Made by a program: the position numbers and the translations under genes. This document shows, piece by piece, positions 11,052 through 23,240 of a DNA stretch of 64,000 nt; the stretch's first letter is position 1; every line of letters begins with the position of its first letter. The DNA comes from Mesostigma viride. Taxonomy: Eukaryota; Streptophyta; Mesostigmatophyceae; Mesostigmatales; Mesostigmataceae. The stretch spans positions 3,514,241-3,578,240 of the forward strand of contig RPFO01000213.1 in the NCBI GenBank assembly GCA_009746045.1. Direction: 5' to 3'. Under the pieces are notes generated by a model, which worked only from the letters and a program-made list of their open reading frames with translations, had not been told where the DNA came from and did not search any database.

Positions 11052-14000
11052 ATGGCGTTTGAAGCTTCACAGGTCGCAATTGGCCCTGGCAAGGCCAGGC
11101 AGGGTCTCCCAGGTGCTGCCGGTTCTGTTATCGGGTCTGCGGCCGGGTCCGGTAGTGGGCCTGACCGCCGGGCCCTCGCAGTGCCGTTGGCAGCAGTACC
11201 GTCGCCGGTGGCTGTACCCGTGGAAGGAGAGCCGGCCATCCACTTGGCGCATCCGCCCGCTGACCGGGCGCATCCATCCCAGCAGGACGCGGCAAACGTG
11301 CCGCCCCAGCAGGAGACCGCAGAGCCGAATGGCGGCAGTAGCCAAGGTGCGGTCAAGCGGTTCTTGTATTGGGCGGACGAGCCGATGGAAGAGGGCGGGC
11401 CCGGGTGGGCGGAGGCCCAAGGGGGCGAGGTGAACGTGGGGGAGCGAGAGGCGTCTGTTGATTCTGTGTCGACGCCCAGTGCCACTGCCTCCTTTCACGG
11501 CCCTCGCCATGGCCCTGGGGTTGACGCGGCACCCAGCCACGCCGCCACCGATGCATCCTCAGCCAGCGAGATCGTGTTGGAATGGAGACAGGGGGGGGGG
11601 ACGGGGGGGGGCAAGGCTTCCGTGTTGGACCGGCCTGGATCGATGGCGGGTCGTGCCAAGTCGTACGGCAGCAGTAGTCCCCCGTATGCCAGTGGCCACT
11701 CGGCCACGACGCAAGCGGCGCTGCACGAGGTACCGGTGGGTCGTGGTGATGCAGGCGGAAGCAGTGCCGATGTGGATGCGGCATCCCTTGCCTGGGCCAA
11801 CAGAGGTGCCGAGCATCAAGGTGGGGATCATCGAAGCGGGGAGGATCTTGGGGCCGGGAGGCCATCGAGGGCCAAGTCGGCGCAGCGAGCCGGGGATGTC
11901 GGGGCGCAGCCGCAGCATGCAACGCAAGCGCAGGACCGGACAGCAGGCGGCTCGTGGCGGCAACCACCCCAGGCGGAGGAGGATGTTGTGCGTACTTGGG
12001 AGCGGGATGTCGTGAATAGGGAGCGGGATGTTATCTATAAGCTGGGCGAGCGTGACGTGGCTAGCAGGCAGCGGGATGTCAAGGGGCATGACAAGGAGCG
12101 ATCAGAGCCATTGAGCGGAGCTTCTGCTGCTCCACGTCACCTAGCTGGTCGCGAGGGCACAGATGCCAGTATCGCGCGGCATCCCCAGGCAGATTCGGCT
12201 CGGGCAAAACAAAGCATCCCGGGTGAATCGGGGCATGTTGTCGGTGCCTCGCCGTGGAATGGGTCCATAAGGGGAGTTGCCCCTCACGTCACCGGGCCCG
12301 CTAACGTCACTGGGCCTGACGTGACTGGCCCATCCATGGGCCCCGTCGCGAGTTTGGCCCTGGCCACGGGAGGGGGTCCGCCGGACGGGCCCGCGAGGCC
12401 CTTTGCGGTGGCGGCGACAGCATCAAGTGCGGAGCCAGAGGCCGCAGGCACGGCCGGGACCGCGCGGGAAGCCTCAGAAAGTTGTGCTGCCGCCATAGCT
12501 GCTTGCGATGGGATGCCAGTGCCCTCATGGTCGCTGACGCCGCCGCCGCTGCCCATCGGCCAGGCCGGCACATTGCCAGCGCCGCCGACGTCATCTTCCT
12601 CCGCTGGTCTTTCGGCCGGTGAGGCAGGTCATGAGCCGTACAGGGGCCCCAGGGAAGGTGCGGTGGCGTGGGAGGACGCGTGTGCGGGGAAGGCAGAGGG
12701 GAGGGAAGGCGGGGGCAGCTCCAGCGGCCCCGCACTCTCGGGGGGTGCCAACGTGGGGTCAAGTCAGCTTACCACGGGGCCCACTCCGCCCCGTATCCTC
12801 AAGGCGGCGCTCTCTGCGGACGCGGCCGCGTACGTGCGCTTGCGAGATGCCGCCCCCAGGTCTGCCGAGTCCCCACTCGTCAGGCACGCCGACGGCCCAG
12901 CTGTGCTGGTGGACGCAGGAGGGGAGCCGGCGCCAGCATTCCCGCTGTCCTCGTCATATGCCCCCTACGTTGCTCCCGTCATGAGCGCTGGTCGCCTGCT
13001 GTCCGAGTCATCCCAGTTGGCCAGCAGTGCGGCGATGTCTGCCTCGGGGATTCTCTCATCCGCAGGTGCCGGGCCATCGGTGGGCTCACTATTTGCCAGT
13101 GGAGCCTTGGGTACGGATGCCAGTCCAAGCCAAGGGGGGATGGCGGGGGCGCGGCCGCCAGCATACCGGCCGCCGCACGCACGGGAGGATCCGCCAGCTG
13201 GCACCCGCAAGCACGGCTGGGCTGACGACCCTCATGGGCAATCTCCACACGCGGGGGTGCCGCGAGCGCCAATGCCTTCCATGGTCGCCGTGGCATCGGG
13301 GATGGGGGTGGACCTAGCTGGGGTTGGGCCTGCGGGGGTGGTCACTTCAGGGGTCACATTTGGCAGTTTCGGACACACCGCGGCCTCTCTGTCCCCGGCT
13401 GCACCCCCTACAGTGACCATCGCTGCTCCCACAGTGACCAGCGGTGGTCCTACTGTGACCGGCCGCCCCTGGCAGCCGCAGGAACCGGCGGCGCCCCGCC
13501 ATCCCTCCTTTCCTCCATCCACCGCAGCATCATCCTCAATTCGCGCCGCCCTGCCCCAAGGCGGTGCTGCATCCGCCAGGTCAGTGTACGCGGCCGCCCA
13601 TAACGTTGCGCATAGTAGTAGCCAACCCGCATCCTACAGTACCACATTGCCGACCCAACCTGTATCGTCATCCCGTGGTGCCACACCTGCTTCCAGTTTT
13701 ACACCATCTGCCCCCAGCTTCACGCCGTCATCGTCATCAACCAGCAGCGGTGCGCCGCCTTTGAGCTTCACACCATCATCCAGCAGCACAGCGCCTTCTT
13801 CAAGCTTCGCGCCATCATCGTGGTCCTCGAGCCGCACGGCGGCGCCGCCTGTCCCGACCACCGCGCTGGCCCATGTGGACGCGGGCGCGATGACGCGGGC
13901 GATGGGCGAGTCGTTGCGGATGTCGGTTGACACCGCGGTCGCCATGGCCAGCTGCATGGGGCTGATCGCGCCCGACGTGCTGCGCTTCCTGCACTGCGCG

Positions 14001-17000
14001 ACGCCATGCCTGCGTGCACCCGTCACACCTTCCCAAGTGGTGGGGCCACGAGGGTCGGCCGCGCGAGGAGTAGAAACACAAGCAAGCGCAGGAAGCGCAG
14101 GCAATGGGGCGCAAGCAGTAGGTGCAGAAGGTGGGGGAGCGGGAGCAGCCATTACCCGTTCTGGCCCCCAGCCAGCGGGGCCATCCCTCGACGCAACCGT
14201 GTCGGTTCTTATCCGGAATGGGGACGGGGATACGGGCGGACAAGCCGCGACAGGGAATGGGGGTGACGTCGCGAGCGGTCAGCACTTTGCGATCAGGAGC
14301 AAGGGCGATCCTTCAACGAGGCTGACGAGTGCAGCTGGCATGGGCGCTAGCGCCACAGTGGCGTCCACATTGGGGGTGCCCTCATCATCGGGTGGGTCGT
14401 CCTCGTCGAGTTGGTGGCCATCATCCTCTTCTCTGGGTGGGTCGTCGAACCCCTCCCTGGGTGACCTGAAGCTGTCAGCCGTCTGGGACTGGTATGAGGA
14501 GATCTCCCTCTATGGGCGCGAGGTGCCCACAAAGGACTTCATCCGGCAGCCCTTTGCGACCCGTCCAGCCACCCCGTCCGCATCGAGCGGGACAATCCCC
14601 GGTGCAGCAAGTAGCTATAATAGTTATAACCGCGGCGGCTTGGTCCCTGAGACCTCTGGCACACATGGGGCCTCTTTAATGGGCGCGCCACCTGGCCAGG
14701 TGTACGGGCAGCCCATTGGATCCGGGTATGGCCCATCCGTTCAGCAGCAGCCGCCGCAGGGGCATGGGTTTGGAGCGGGGTCGACGGCCCTGTGGACGGC
14801 GGCGGCCCCCTCGGGTGGGGGTAACCCTCCCATCCCCTCCTTTGGCCAGGCCAGCGCCTACTTTGTCCCGTTTCTGTCGGCCGTGCAGCTGTTTGCGGGT
14901 GGCAGCAGTAGCGGCAGCGGGGACGCGCCGTTCTCCACGTCAAGCTCGTCCCTGTCGTCTTTCAGCTCATCGTTGAACGGCTCTTCTCACCCCAACCGCG
15001 GGGAAGGAAGGCCGGCGATGGAGGTGTCGAAGCAAGGCAATCCCGCGTCCTCTTCCTCGATGGAGGTGCTGTACGAGTTCTTCGAGATGGACCCGCCTCA
15101 GTTGCGCATGCCGCTGCGACCCAGGTGGGTAGGAGCTGCTGGCGTACGCATCTCGTCTGGCTGCCACTTGGCGGTGCCTGCTATGTATATGAACATCTTA
15201 GTATATCTAAACTTCTCCGTCTGCTCCCGTCTGCTCCACTGCGCGCCCATACTCTGTCCATCCTGTTCGTGACTGGCAAGCACGTGTTCGTGCGCGCTCG
15301 ACCGGCTCTGCTCGTTGATCTCTCCAGCCCTCGCTGGCCAGGGAACGATGATTGACTTAGTTTCTTCCCTGACTCGCGCCTTGTGTTACGGGCGTCCTCC
15401 TCTTGTCCGCATGCTCGTGCCTGTTGTTCCGATCAATAGTAGCCATATCAGCTCGTAACCGTATATGCTGGTAGCCCTATCAGCTAGTAGCTACGTGAAC
15501 TAGCAGCCATATCAGCTCGTAACCGTATATGCTGGTAGCCCTATCAGCTAGTAGCTACGTGAACTAGCAGCCATATCAGCTCGTAACCGTGTATGCTGGT
15601 AGCCCTATCAGCTAGTAGCTACGTGAACTAGCAGCCATATCAGCCCGTAACCGTGTATGCTGGTAGCCCTATCAGCTAGTAGCTACGTGAACTAGCAGCC
15701 ATATCAGCTCGTAGCCGTATATGCTGGTAGCCCTATCAGCTAGTGGCTACGTGAACTAGCAGCCATATCAGCTCGTAGCCGTGTATGCTGGTAGCCCTAT
15801 CAGCTAGTAGCTACGTGAATTAGCAGCCATATCAGCTCGTAGCCGTATATGCTGGTAGCCCTATCAGCTAGTAGCTACGTGAACTAGCAGCCATATCAGC
15901 TCGTAGCCGTATATGCTGGTAGCCCTATCAGCTAGTAGCTACGTGAACTAGCAGCCATATCAGCTCGTAGCCGTATATGCTGGTAGCCCTATCAGCTAGT
16001 AGCTACGTGAACTAGCAGCCATATCAGCTCGTAGCCGTATATGCTGGTAGCCCTATCAGCTAGTAGCTACGTGAACTAGCAGCCATATCAGCTCGTAGCC
16101 GTATATGCTGGTAGCCCTATCAGCTAGTAGCTACGTGAACTAGCAGCCATATCAGCTCTTAGCCGTATATGCTGGTAGCCCTATCAGCTAGTAGCTACCT
16201 GAACTAGCAGCCATATCAGCTCGTAACCGTGTATGCTGGTAGCCCTATCAGCTAGTAGCTACGTGAACTAGCAGCCATATCAGCTCGTAGCCGTGTATGC
16301 TGGTAGCCCTATCAGCTAGTAGCTACGTGAACTAGCAGCCATATCAGCTCGTAGCCGTATATGCTGGTAGCCCTATCAGCTAGTAGCTACGTGAACTAGC
16401 AGCCATATCAGCTCGTAGCCATGTGCGTTCATGATTGTCAGGGGTTACCCGACAGCTGGACAATGTCCCATGCACGTTATGATCCGAATGGAATGCACGT
16501 TCTCCATTCAGGAGCTCTCTCGCCGCAGCATGGCCCGGTATTGAGAGTCCTTGTCCCTCGGTGTGGTGCCGGTGCCCACCAGCAAATCGGATTCCAACTA
16601 CAGCACATTATGATAGTATTTCTTATATATTTCACTATATTCATATATAGAGAGAGATATATTAATTGAGAATGATAAGTTACGGAGGTGAGAGTATATA
16701 TATTGAAGCAACTATTTTTACTGTTGTCGTACCACTGTAGTACTATATTTTATAAGGCTGCCCCACGAGGTGGTAGTAGGGGCGGTTGGCTTACCTCACG
16801 GCAAGCATGCGTTGTTGGTACCACCTTTCGTCGTGCCTGCCGGTCCCCATCGCGGCCACCGTATGGCAACCCCCGCCCCCCGTGAATGACCCGAAAAGCC
16901 AAACTATACTTTTTCAACCATGAACCCTAGTATCCCCCCTCCCCCCTCCCTCCTCCCTCCTCCCTCCTCCCTCCTCCCTCCTCCCTCCTCCCTCCTCCCT

Positions 17001-20000
17001 CCTCCCTCCTCCCTCCTCCCTCCTCCCTCCTCCCTCCTCCCTCCTCCCTCCTCCCTCCTCCCTCCTCCCTCCTCCCTCCTCCCTCCTCCCTCCTCCCTCC
17101 TCCCTCCTCCTCCTCCCTCCTCCCTCCTCCCTCCTCCCTCCTCCCTCCTCCCTCCTCCCTCCTCCCTCCTCCTCCTCCCTCCTCCCTCCTCCCTCCTCCC
17201 TCCTCCCTCCTCCCTCCTCCCTCCTCCCTCCTCCCTCCTCCCTCCTCCCTCCTCCCTCCTCCTCCTCCCTCCTCCCTCCTCCTCCTCCCTCCTCCCTCCT
17301 CCCTCCTCCCTCCTCCTCCTCCCTCCTCCCTCCTCCCTCCTCCCTCCTCCCTCCTCCCTCCTCCCTCCTCCCTCCTCCTCCTCCTCCTCCCTCCTCCCTC
17401 CTCCTCCTCCCTCCTCCTCTCCTCCCTCCTCCTCCTCCCTCCTCCCTCCTCCCTCCTCCCTCCTCCCTCCTCCCTCCTCCCTCCTCCCTCCTCCCTCCTC
17501 CCTCCTCCCTCCTCCCTCCTCCCTCCTCCCTCCTCCCTCCTCCCTCCTCCTCCCTCCTCCCTCCTCCCTCCTCCCTCCTCCCTCCTCCTCCTCCCTCCTC
17601 CCTCCTCCCTCCTCCCTCCTCCCTCCTCCCTCCTCCCTCCTCCCTCCTCTCCTCCCTCCTCCCTCCTCCCTCCTCCCTCCTCCCTCCTCCCTCCTCCCTC
17701 CTCCCTCCTCCCTCCTCCCTCCTCCTCCTCCCTCCTCCCTCCTCCCTCCTCCCTCCTCCCTCCTCCCTCCTCCCTCCTCCCTCCTCCTCTCCCTCCTCCC
17801 TCCTCCCTCCTCCCTCCTCCCTCCTCCCTCCTCCCTCCTCCCTCCTCCCTCCTCCCTCCTCCCTCCTCCCTCCTCCCTCCTCCCTCCTCCCTCCTCCCTC
17901 CTCCCTCCTCCCTCCTCCCTCCTCCCTCCTCCCTCCTCCCTCCTCCCTCCTCCCTCCTCCCTCCTCCCTCCTCCCTCCTCCCTCCTCCCTCCGCCCTCCG
18001 CCCTCCGCCCTCCGCCCTCCGCCCTCCGCCCTCCGCCCTCCGCCCTCCGCCCTCCGCCCTCCGCCCTCCGCCCTCCGCCCTCCGCCCTCCGCCCTCCGCC
18101 CTCCGCCCTCCGCCCTCCGCCCTCCGCCCTCCGCCCTCCGCCCTCCGCCCTCCGCCCTCCGCCCTCCGCCCTCCGCCCTCCGCCCTCCGCCCTCCGCCCT
18201 CCGCCCTCCGCCCTCCGCCCTCCGCCCTCCGCCCTCCGCCCTCCGCCCTCCGCCCTCCGCCCTCCGCCCTCCGCCCTCCGCCCTCCGCCCTCCGCCCTCC
18301 GCCCTCCGCCCTCCGCCCTCCGCCCTCCGCCCTCCGCCCTCCGCCCTCCGCCCTCCGCCCTCCGCCCTCCGCCCTCCGCCCTCCGCCCTCCGCCCTCCTC
18401 CCTCCTCCCTCCTCCCTCCGCCCTCCTCCCTCCTCCTCCTCCCTCCTCCCTCCTCCCTCCTCCCTCCTCCCTCCTCCCTCCTCCTCCCTCCTCCCTCCTC
18501 CCTCCTCCCCTCCTCCCTCCTCCCTCCTCCTCCCTCCTCCCTCCTCCCTCCTCCCTCCTCCCTCCTCCCTCCTCCCTCCTCCCTCCTCCCTCCTCCCTCC
18601 TCCCTCCTCCCTCCTCCCTCCTCCCTCCTCCCTCCTCCCTCCCCCTCTTCCCTCTTCCCTCTTCCCTCTTCCCTCCTCCCTCCTCCCAATCCCTACTCCC
18701 TGATCCCTAATCCCTTACTCTTAATCCCTAATGCATAATCCCTAATCCCTTTTCCTAATCCGTAATCACACCCCACCAGGATCCAAGCTCTCGCCGAAGC
18801 CGCGTCGCTATCCCACCGCAACGCCCTCCACGGGGCCCCACCTGCGGCCGCTCGCCCCGCCTCCCGCTTCCTGGCCCGCGGGTCCCTGGGTGCGTCCGCG
18901 CTGCTCTCCCTGCGCGTGGGCGAGCTGCACCCTGCCAGCTGGTTTGCCGTCGCCTGGTACCCGATCTACAGCATCCCTGAGAGCCACCTGCGCGCGTGCT
19001 TCATCACCTACCACTCGTTTGCGGCGGCGACCACGGGGGACGTGTTCCCGTCCCCGCTGGGCGCGTCGGTCCCGTGGCAGAAGACGCCGCACGTCGGGCA
19101 TTACCCCCCGCTGCGCCCGACGCCATCGCCATCCGCCGCGGCAGGGGTGATGCCGCCCTCCCTCGTGCCCCTCACAAACCTACCAAATGGGGCTAATCCA
19201 TCGAACGGGGGCACGAACATTTCGAGCAGGGGCATGGCTGATGTGTTGAGTCTGATGGGGACATCAAGCGCATATACGCTGATGTCATCGACCACAACAG
19301 CGACATCTTCGGGTCCAGCCGAAGCGTCCCACCTCCCTTCCAGCAGCCCGGCCGACGTGACGGCAGCCGATGTCGCGCAGCCTTCCCTGCCCCCCAGGAC
19401 AGACCTCGTGCCGCCGGCAAGCACAGGAGACCTCGTGGCGTCGGCAGCAGCGGCGGTCGATACACAGAGACCAGCACCCCCAGCGGTCAAGGTCCGCCCG
19501 GTGGAGGGGGGTACCGAGACTGGAAGGTCAGACCCTGCTGGCCGACTGGAAGAGGAAACCTCCGCATCCACGCAATCGTCGCCCGCGGCATCCACGCAAG
19601 GGCTAGAGGCTAGCATGCAAGCGGTCTCAGTCGCCGCACCAGTAGGAACGCAGGTGCTCATGGCGCCGTTGTCTTCGTTGTCGTCGCCGGTGGACGCCCA
19701 CAGCCCCGTCTGGGTGGCGGCCGAGCCGCGCAGGGATGGGGAGGGGGAGGCCGGCTGGCGCGTGTGGGAGGAAGGGGTGCAGTGGGGCAGCACGGGGCCA
19801 GGGGGGGAGCTCGAGGAGCCGCCCGGTGCCTGTGAGATGTCGCGCTTCTTCATGGAACGGTGGAGCGAGGGGGGGCAGCTGATGGGTGGGGCGGGAAGGG
19901 ATAAGCCCAGCGGTGGGGGAGTAGAGGACAGTATGGGGGCGGGCGAGGCGGGTGGTACGTCTGCCAGTGTTACCCCCTCGATGGCACATGCAGCAGTAGA

Positions 20001-21075
20001 GGAGGCGGCCAGGTTGGAGGGTCATCGGGTTACCTCGGGGGATGGGGGCTCTGGGGAAGGGGGCGCGCGTACACCCCTGGGTGCTGGAGCTCGCACTCCG
20101 CCCAACACCGGTGCACGCACTCCCACGAGCGCTGCTTCTGGTTCTGTCACGGAGCCAGCAGCCGATGATGCGGAGCCAGTGGTGGGGGAGGAGTCACAGC
20201 TATGCCTGCTGCCCGTCGTGGGGTTGCAGTGGTATAACGACAAGGTATGCGAGCTGGCCATGTGGCTGCTTCTTTTTGTGGTACTTGTGTGTGGGTGTGG
20301 TACTTGTGTGTGGGTGTGGTATTTGTGTGTGGTGTTTATGTGTGCGTTTGGGTGCCATGCACTGTGCGTTAGGGTCGGTACCTGATAAGGTATGCGCGCT
20401 GGCAAATAGGTATATGCGTGGCGTAAGAGCAGCAGGATCTTTATAAGGATATGCACGCCCTTGGCGGTGCTTGGCTCCCTTCTTATCGGTGTAGTTCTTC
20501 GGTGGGATGCTCTACGGAAGCTTGGGTTGCGTTGACCTTGATTCAGACATCTTTTGCACACCTACGCTTTGCATCGTGAAGGTGGCGAGGAGCTGCGGTC
20601 TTCAATTCGGACCTGCTCGGTGATGCAACGTTGTTTGGTTTTTCTCCCGTGCCATCCAAGTGCCAAGTACAGTTGGTCCAAACCGTACCGTGCTTACACA
20701 TGCTGTGTTTCATGCTCATTTCCATGCTGTTCCCTTGCTGTGTCGTATGACGTGTTTGTGTCGATGTGATGCTGTATCCATGCTGATGTCATGCTGTATC
20801 CATGCTGATGTCATGCTGTGTTCATGCTGTGTTCATGCTGTGTCCACGCTGGCATGGGATGGCAGGGGGAGCCCTGGTTCTTCCCCCCCGTCCACCCCCA
20901 CTACGGCAACAACAAGGAGATGAAGGCGCGCTTGGAGGAAGCCAAGCGAGCGCAAAAGGCGCTCATGGAGCGTCTGGAGAACACGGCACAGGTGCTCGCG
21001 CGGGGGGGCAATGACATCCACAACCCGGGGCAGCACAGCGACTTCGAGTTTTTTAAGAGCCGAAAGTTTATGTGA
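6274..21075 (+). CDS. DUF789-family protein with a giant disordered N-terminus
   Basis: Exons are 6274(6277)-15124, 18780-20244 and 20866-21075; phases fit at both introns. The first internal ATG is 6374. The C-terminal third carries the plant DUF789 signature in order: [10 protein letters not shown] (about 13980), [15 protein letters not shown] (about 14460), [15 protein letters not shown] (about 14860), [14 protein letters not shown] (about 15070), then across the intron [14 protein letters not shown] and ACFITYHSF (about 18940-19020), [13 protein letters not shown] (20206-20244) and a last exon ending near [13 protein letters not shown]. In land plants these blocks lie within some 300-450 residues. 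Here Gly/Ser/Ala/Pro-rich low-complexity sequence precedes and separates them, for about 3,475 residues if two one-base shifts are repaired. The first exon is open as 6029-8425, 8341-10764 and 10698-15272 in three successive frames. Other elements are an RS/RE-rich patch (about 10095-10190), poly-Gln (about 10980-11050), ERDV repeats (about 11995-12080) and FTPS repeats (about 13690-13800). The family's molecular role is unknown. An upstream fusion is possible. Confidence 0.8.
8347..8354 (+). other. Frame break in G8 run (DUF789 gene)
   Basis: The upstream frame runs to a stop at 8425. The downstream frame is closed by TGA at 8335-8337. The crossing must therefore fall between 8338 and 8425, and the only slippage-prone site there is this run of eight G. 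One missing base would join the frames. It is either a sequencing/assembly indel or a true frameshift. Confidence 0.6.
10535..10689. repeat. (GGGGGT)n hexamer array inside coding exon, with frame break
   Basis: About 25 copies of GGGGGT, a strong G-quadruplex candidate. A single unit at 10591-10595 is GGGGT, one G short. Before it the 8341-10764 frame reads Gly-Gly; after it the Gly-Gly frame is that of 10698-15272. One base in this unit would link the two long open frames. Confidence 0.85.
15438..16420. repeat. 64-bp minisatellite, about 15 copies
   Basis: A head-to-tail 64-bp unit begins AGCCATATCAGCTCGTAACC and contains TATGCTGGTAGCCCTATCAG; units differ by only a few bases. It lies in the DUF789 intron 15125-18779. 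Successive CAGCTNGTAG motifs give each unit internal half-repeat symmetry. Confidence 0.97.
16421..16930. other. Intronic unique sequence
   Basis: AT-rich at 16600-16760, then mixed composition. No gene, structural RNA or transposon was recognised. It separates the 64-bp and 7-bp arrays. Confidence 0.5.
16934..18688. repeat. Heptamer satellite (CCCTCCT)n with (CCCTCCG)n block
   Basis: About 1.75 kb of a 7-bp tandem repeat. A homogeneous variant block of about 58 CCCTCCG units occupies 17991-18398, flanked by CCCTCCT units with occasional CCT insertions or deletions. Because 7 is not a multiple of 3, it stays open in many frames on both strands; no protein is called. It lies in the DUF789 intron. 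Confidence 0.97.
18689..18768. repeat. Degenerate telomere-like CCCTAAT heptamers
   Basis: The heptamer array ends in units reading CCCTACT, CCCTGAT, CCCTAAT, CCCTTACT, CCCTAAT and CCTAAT with slips. The register CCCTNNT is the same as in the satellite. The plant-type telomere unit is CCCTAAA, so this is telomere-like rather than canonical. Confidence 0.6.
20245..20865. repeat. Last DUF789 intron with two small tandem repeats
   Basis: A 20-bp repeat with TTGTGTGTGGGTGTGG lies at about 20273-20335, and a CATGCTGTGT/ATCCATGCTGATGT repeat at about 20767-20852. The intron begins GTATGC and ends GGCAG. Confidence 0.8.
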
Positions 21076-21995
21076 GATTGCTAGAACGTTAGAATAGTCT
21101 CAGGGAGGAAGTTCTTTTGACGAAAATGTCTTTTTAATGTAGTTCATACTTAGGACTGTTAGGGAGGGAATGGATTGCACATAGGCATGGGCGGAGGTTT
21201 GCGCACAGGTCGTTTTGTGTGCATCGTGGGATTACCTTTTATTGTTAGGGCGTGCAGCTGGGCTGTACGAGGCTGATGGCAAGGCCTTTTTGAATCTCCA
21301 TCCAAGATTACAAGGGTGTAAGGTCGTTGCTATCTCCTTACAATAGACGCCCATTATTTCTTGGAGGACATAAAGCAAATGCCGTGTTGTAGGGAATTTA
21401 GTTGTTAGGCCGGTTAATAAGTGATGTATGTCTAGAGTGCTTGCCTCGACAATATGTCTAGAGTGCAACTAGGTGTGTGCTTCCAACTTGAAGTGCATGT
21501 CAAAGTTCTAAAAGCCCCTCTTCCTGCCCGGAGAGGGCTTCTTTCTATCCATGTGAGAATTCTGTAAAAACGTAATTTATCAAATGCTCATGTTACCGAA
21601 CGCTGTCCTGCATGTGTCAAGTAGACAACCAGTGTGCCCAGGAGCCAGAAATCTGCGTGTATATAAAATGTTATATCTAGCGCGCCGTGTGTGTGCATGC
21701 ATGCATGCACACGTGTGCCAAAGATAGCTCGGCGGAATATGGAACTAGCTATTATACGCGTGGGGGCCCGGGGAGGGGGGGGGGGGGAGGGGGAGGGGAT
21801 CGATCAGACAGTATATAGGCGCCCAGGCGGCGAGGACGGGAGTGGCTGGCCTATGGAATTTGCGGGGCAGAGTGGCATGCAGGCAGGCCTTAGTAAACAC
21901 GTACATGCAGACCAGTTGCATCACGACAGCATAAAAAGTGCATCGTGCAGGCCGTCATTGGTGGGGTGTTCTGCGGGACAGTCTGCTAAGCTATG
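21076..21995. other. 3' flank of the DUF789 gene; no gene seen
   Basis: Convergent spacer. It contains a G-run at about 21770-21790 and a TGCATGCATGCATGCAC alternating tract at about 21690-21710. No supported coding region, RNA gene or transposon terminus was found. Confidence 0.5.
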
Positions 21996-22017
21996 AGGTC
22001 CTGGCCTTACAGGTGCC

Positions 22018-23240
22018 CTAGATCTCACTGCACAGACGGCGCCACCGATATATCGCCGCCCAGCTAGCCCGCTGGGCGTGCGGAGGAGCCCGGCCCTGCG
22101 CCCGTGCACACCTGGGCACTGAGACCTGCTCGATCAATTCCCAAGCGGCCTCAACCACTGACGCCATATCGCCACCAAGCTCTGGACAGGAGCTGGACGC
22201 CCAGCGAAAGGAGACGTACCACCGAGCGCGACCGGCGCAGCTGCCGTCATGCATGCACTCATGCATGCCAGCTTCACGCGCTGCAGGCTTCTCTGACCTC
22301 TCTCGAGCAGCCTGCTGCCAATTAAAGCTACGCTGCTGCGACCAAGCAAACCGACCCAGGTCTCCAGGAGCTTTTCATGAAAGCTGCCGAGTCCGGCGCT
22401 GCTGCTCTTCTCAAGCACAAAGACGCTGCCATCTGCAAGTTTACACAATATCATGGTTTGGTTCAACTTCCCGAAGGCTTCGCGCTCTCTTGGGGCAGTC
22501 GAGACTGATGCATCACTCGATCCTGGACAGCATCAAGGGCCCTGCATTCTTGGGCAAGCTGGGGCTTGAGCACCTCGTCCGTGTTGAGCGCGCATGCAGC
22601 ACGCGTCGGTGGTCCCACTTTCCAGACCTGTCGTGGTGACCATGGCTGATCTGAACGGGAAGCTGGCTGTCTAATTGAGGGCCCGCAAGGAAATGCATGG
22701 TACGCACATTAGCCTCGACGAGGACTACACAAAGGAGCAGGTGACTTGCAAGAAAGCCGCTCTTGCCCAGCCCGATGTTCAAGCAGCCCGTTCGGCGTTC
22801 AGGACTCCCTTCAAGCTGCTAGGCGTCCGTGTCGCATGCATGCACGTCCGCTGGCGGCATGACCGGCTCCAAGACTTCGTCGTCTTCGAATCAATGGACT
22901 GGCCTATCCCCCTCCCAGCCAGCCCTCGGTATCGCCCCGCGCAGACAGCACCGAGCGGCAGTAGAGCGGCGTTCTAATCGGCTTCGCGGCTCGCGGCTGT
23001 CTTCCTTTACGGACCCATGTCATCGCGCCGACCCGATCGGTGCTTGAGTCAGCGCATGGGGACGCCGGCATGCCACGCCCCCCAAGTTACTCACCGCTTC
23101 CTCCGCCAGCTTGAACGGCTCGATCCATGGCCGCCTTGTGCAACGTGGAGCGCTGTTCCCCCGCCTGGCTGCCACGAGCAGGTGGCGACATCGCATGCGC
23201 CACTTGCACCGAAACTGCTTAATGCGACTAAAGGCACTAT
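22018..23240 (+). mobile_element. Decayed LINE ORF1 relic (second ORF1 family)
   Basis: Around 22650-22800 the plus strand reads VVTMADLNGKLAV, stop, then RARKEMHGTHISLDEDYT and KEQVTCKKAALAQPDVQAAR. This resembles the C-terminal domain of L1-type ORF1 proteins (ARK..L.GT.ISLDEDLT, then a helix before the end). Stops and shifts break it on both sides. It differs from the ORF1 copies at 38, 39 and 50 kb, so it represents another lineage. Boundaries are approximate. Confidence 0.45.

Noticed and set aside
16914-18710. Two open frames of about 590 residues on opposite strands
   Set aside because: Entirely the 7-bp satellite; no start context, domain or intron logic.
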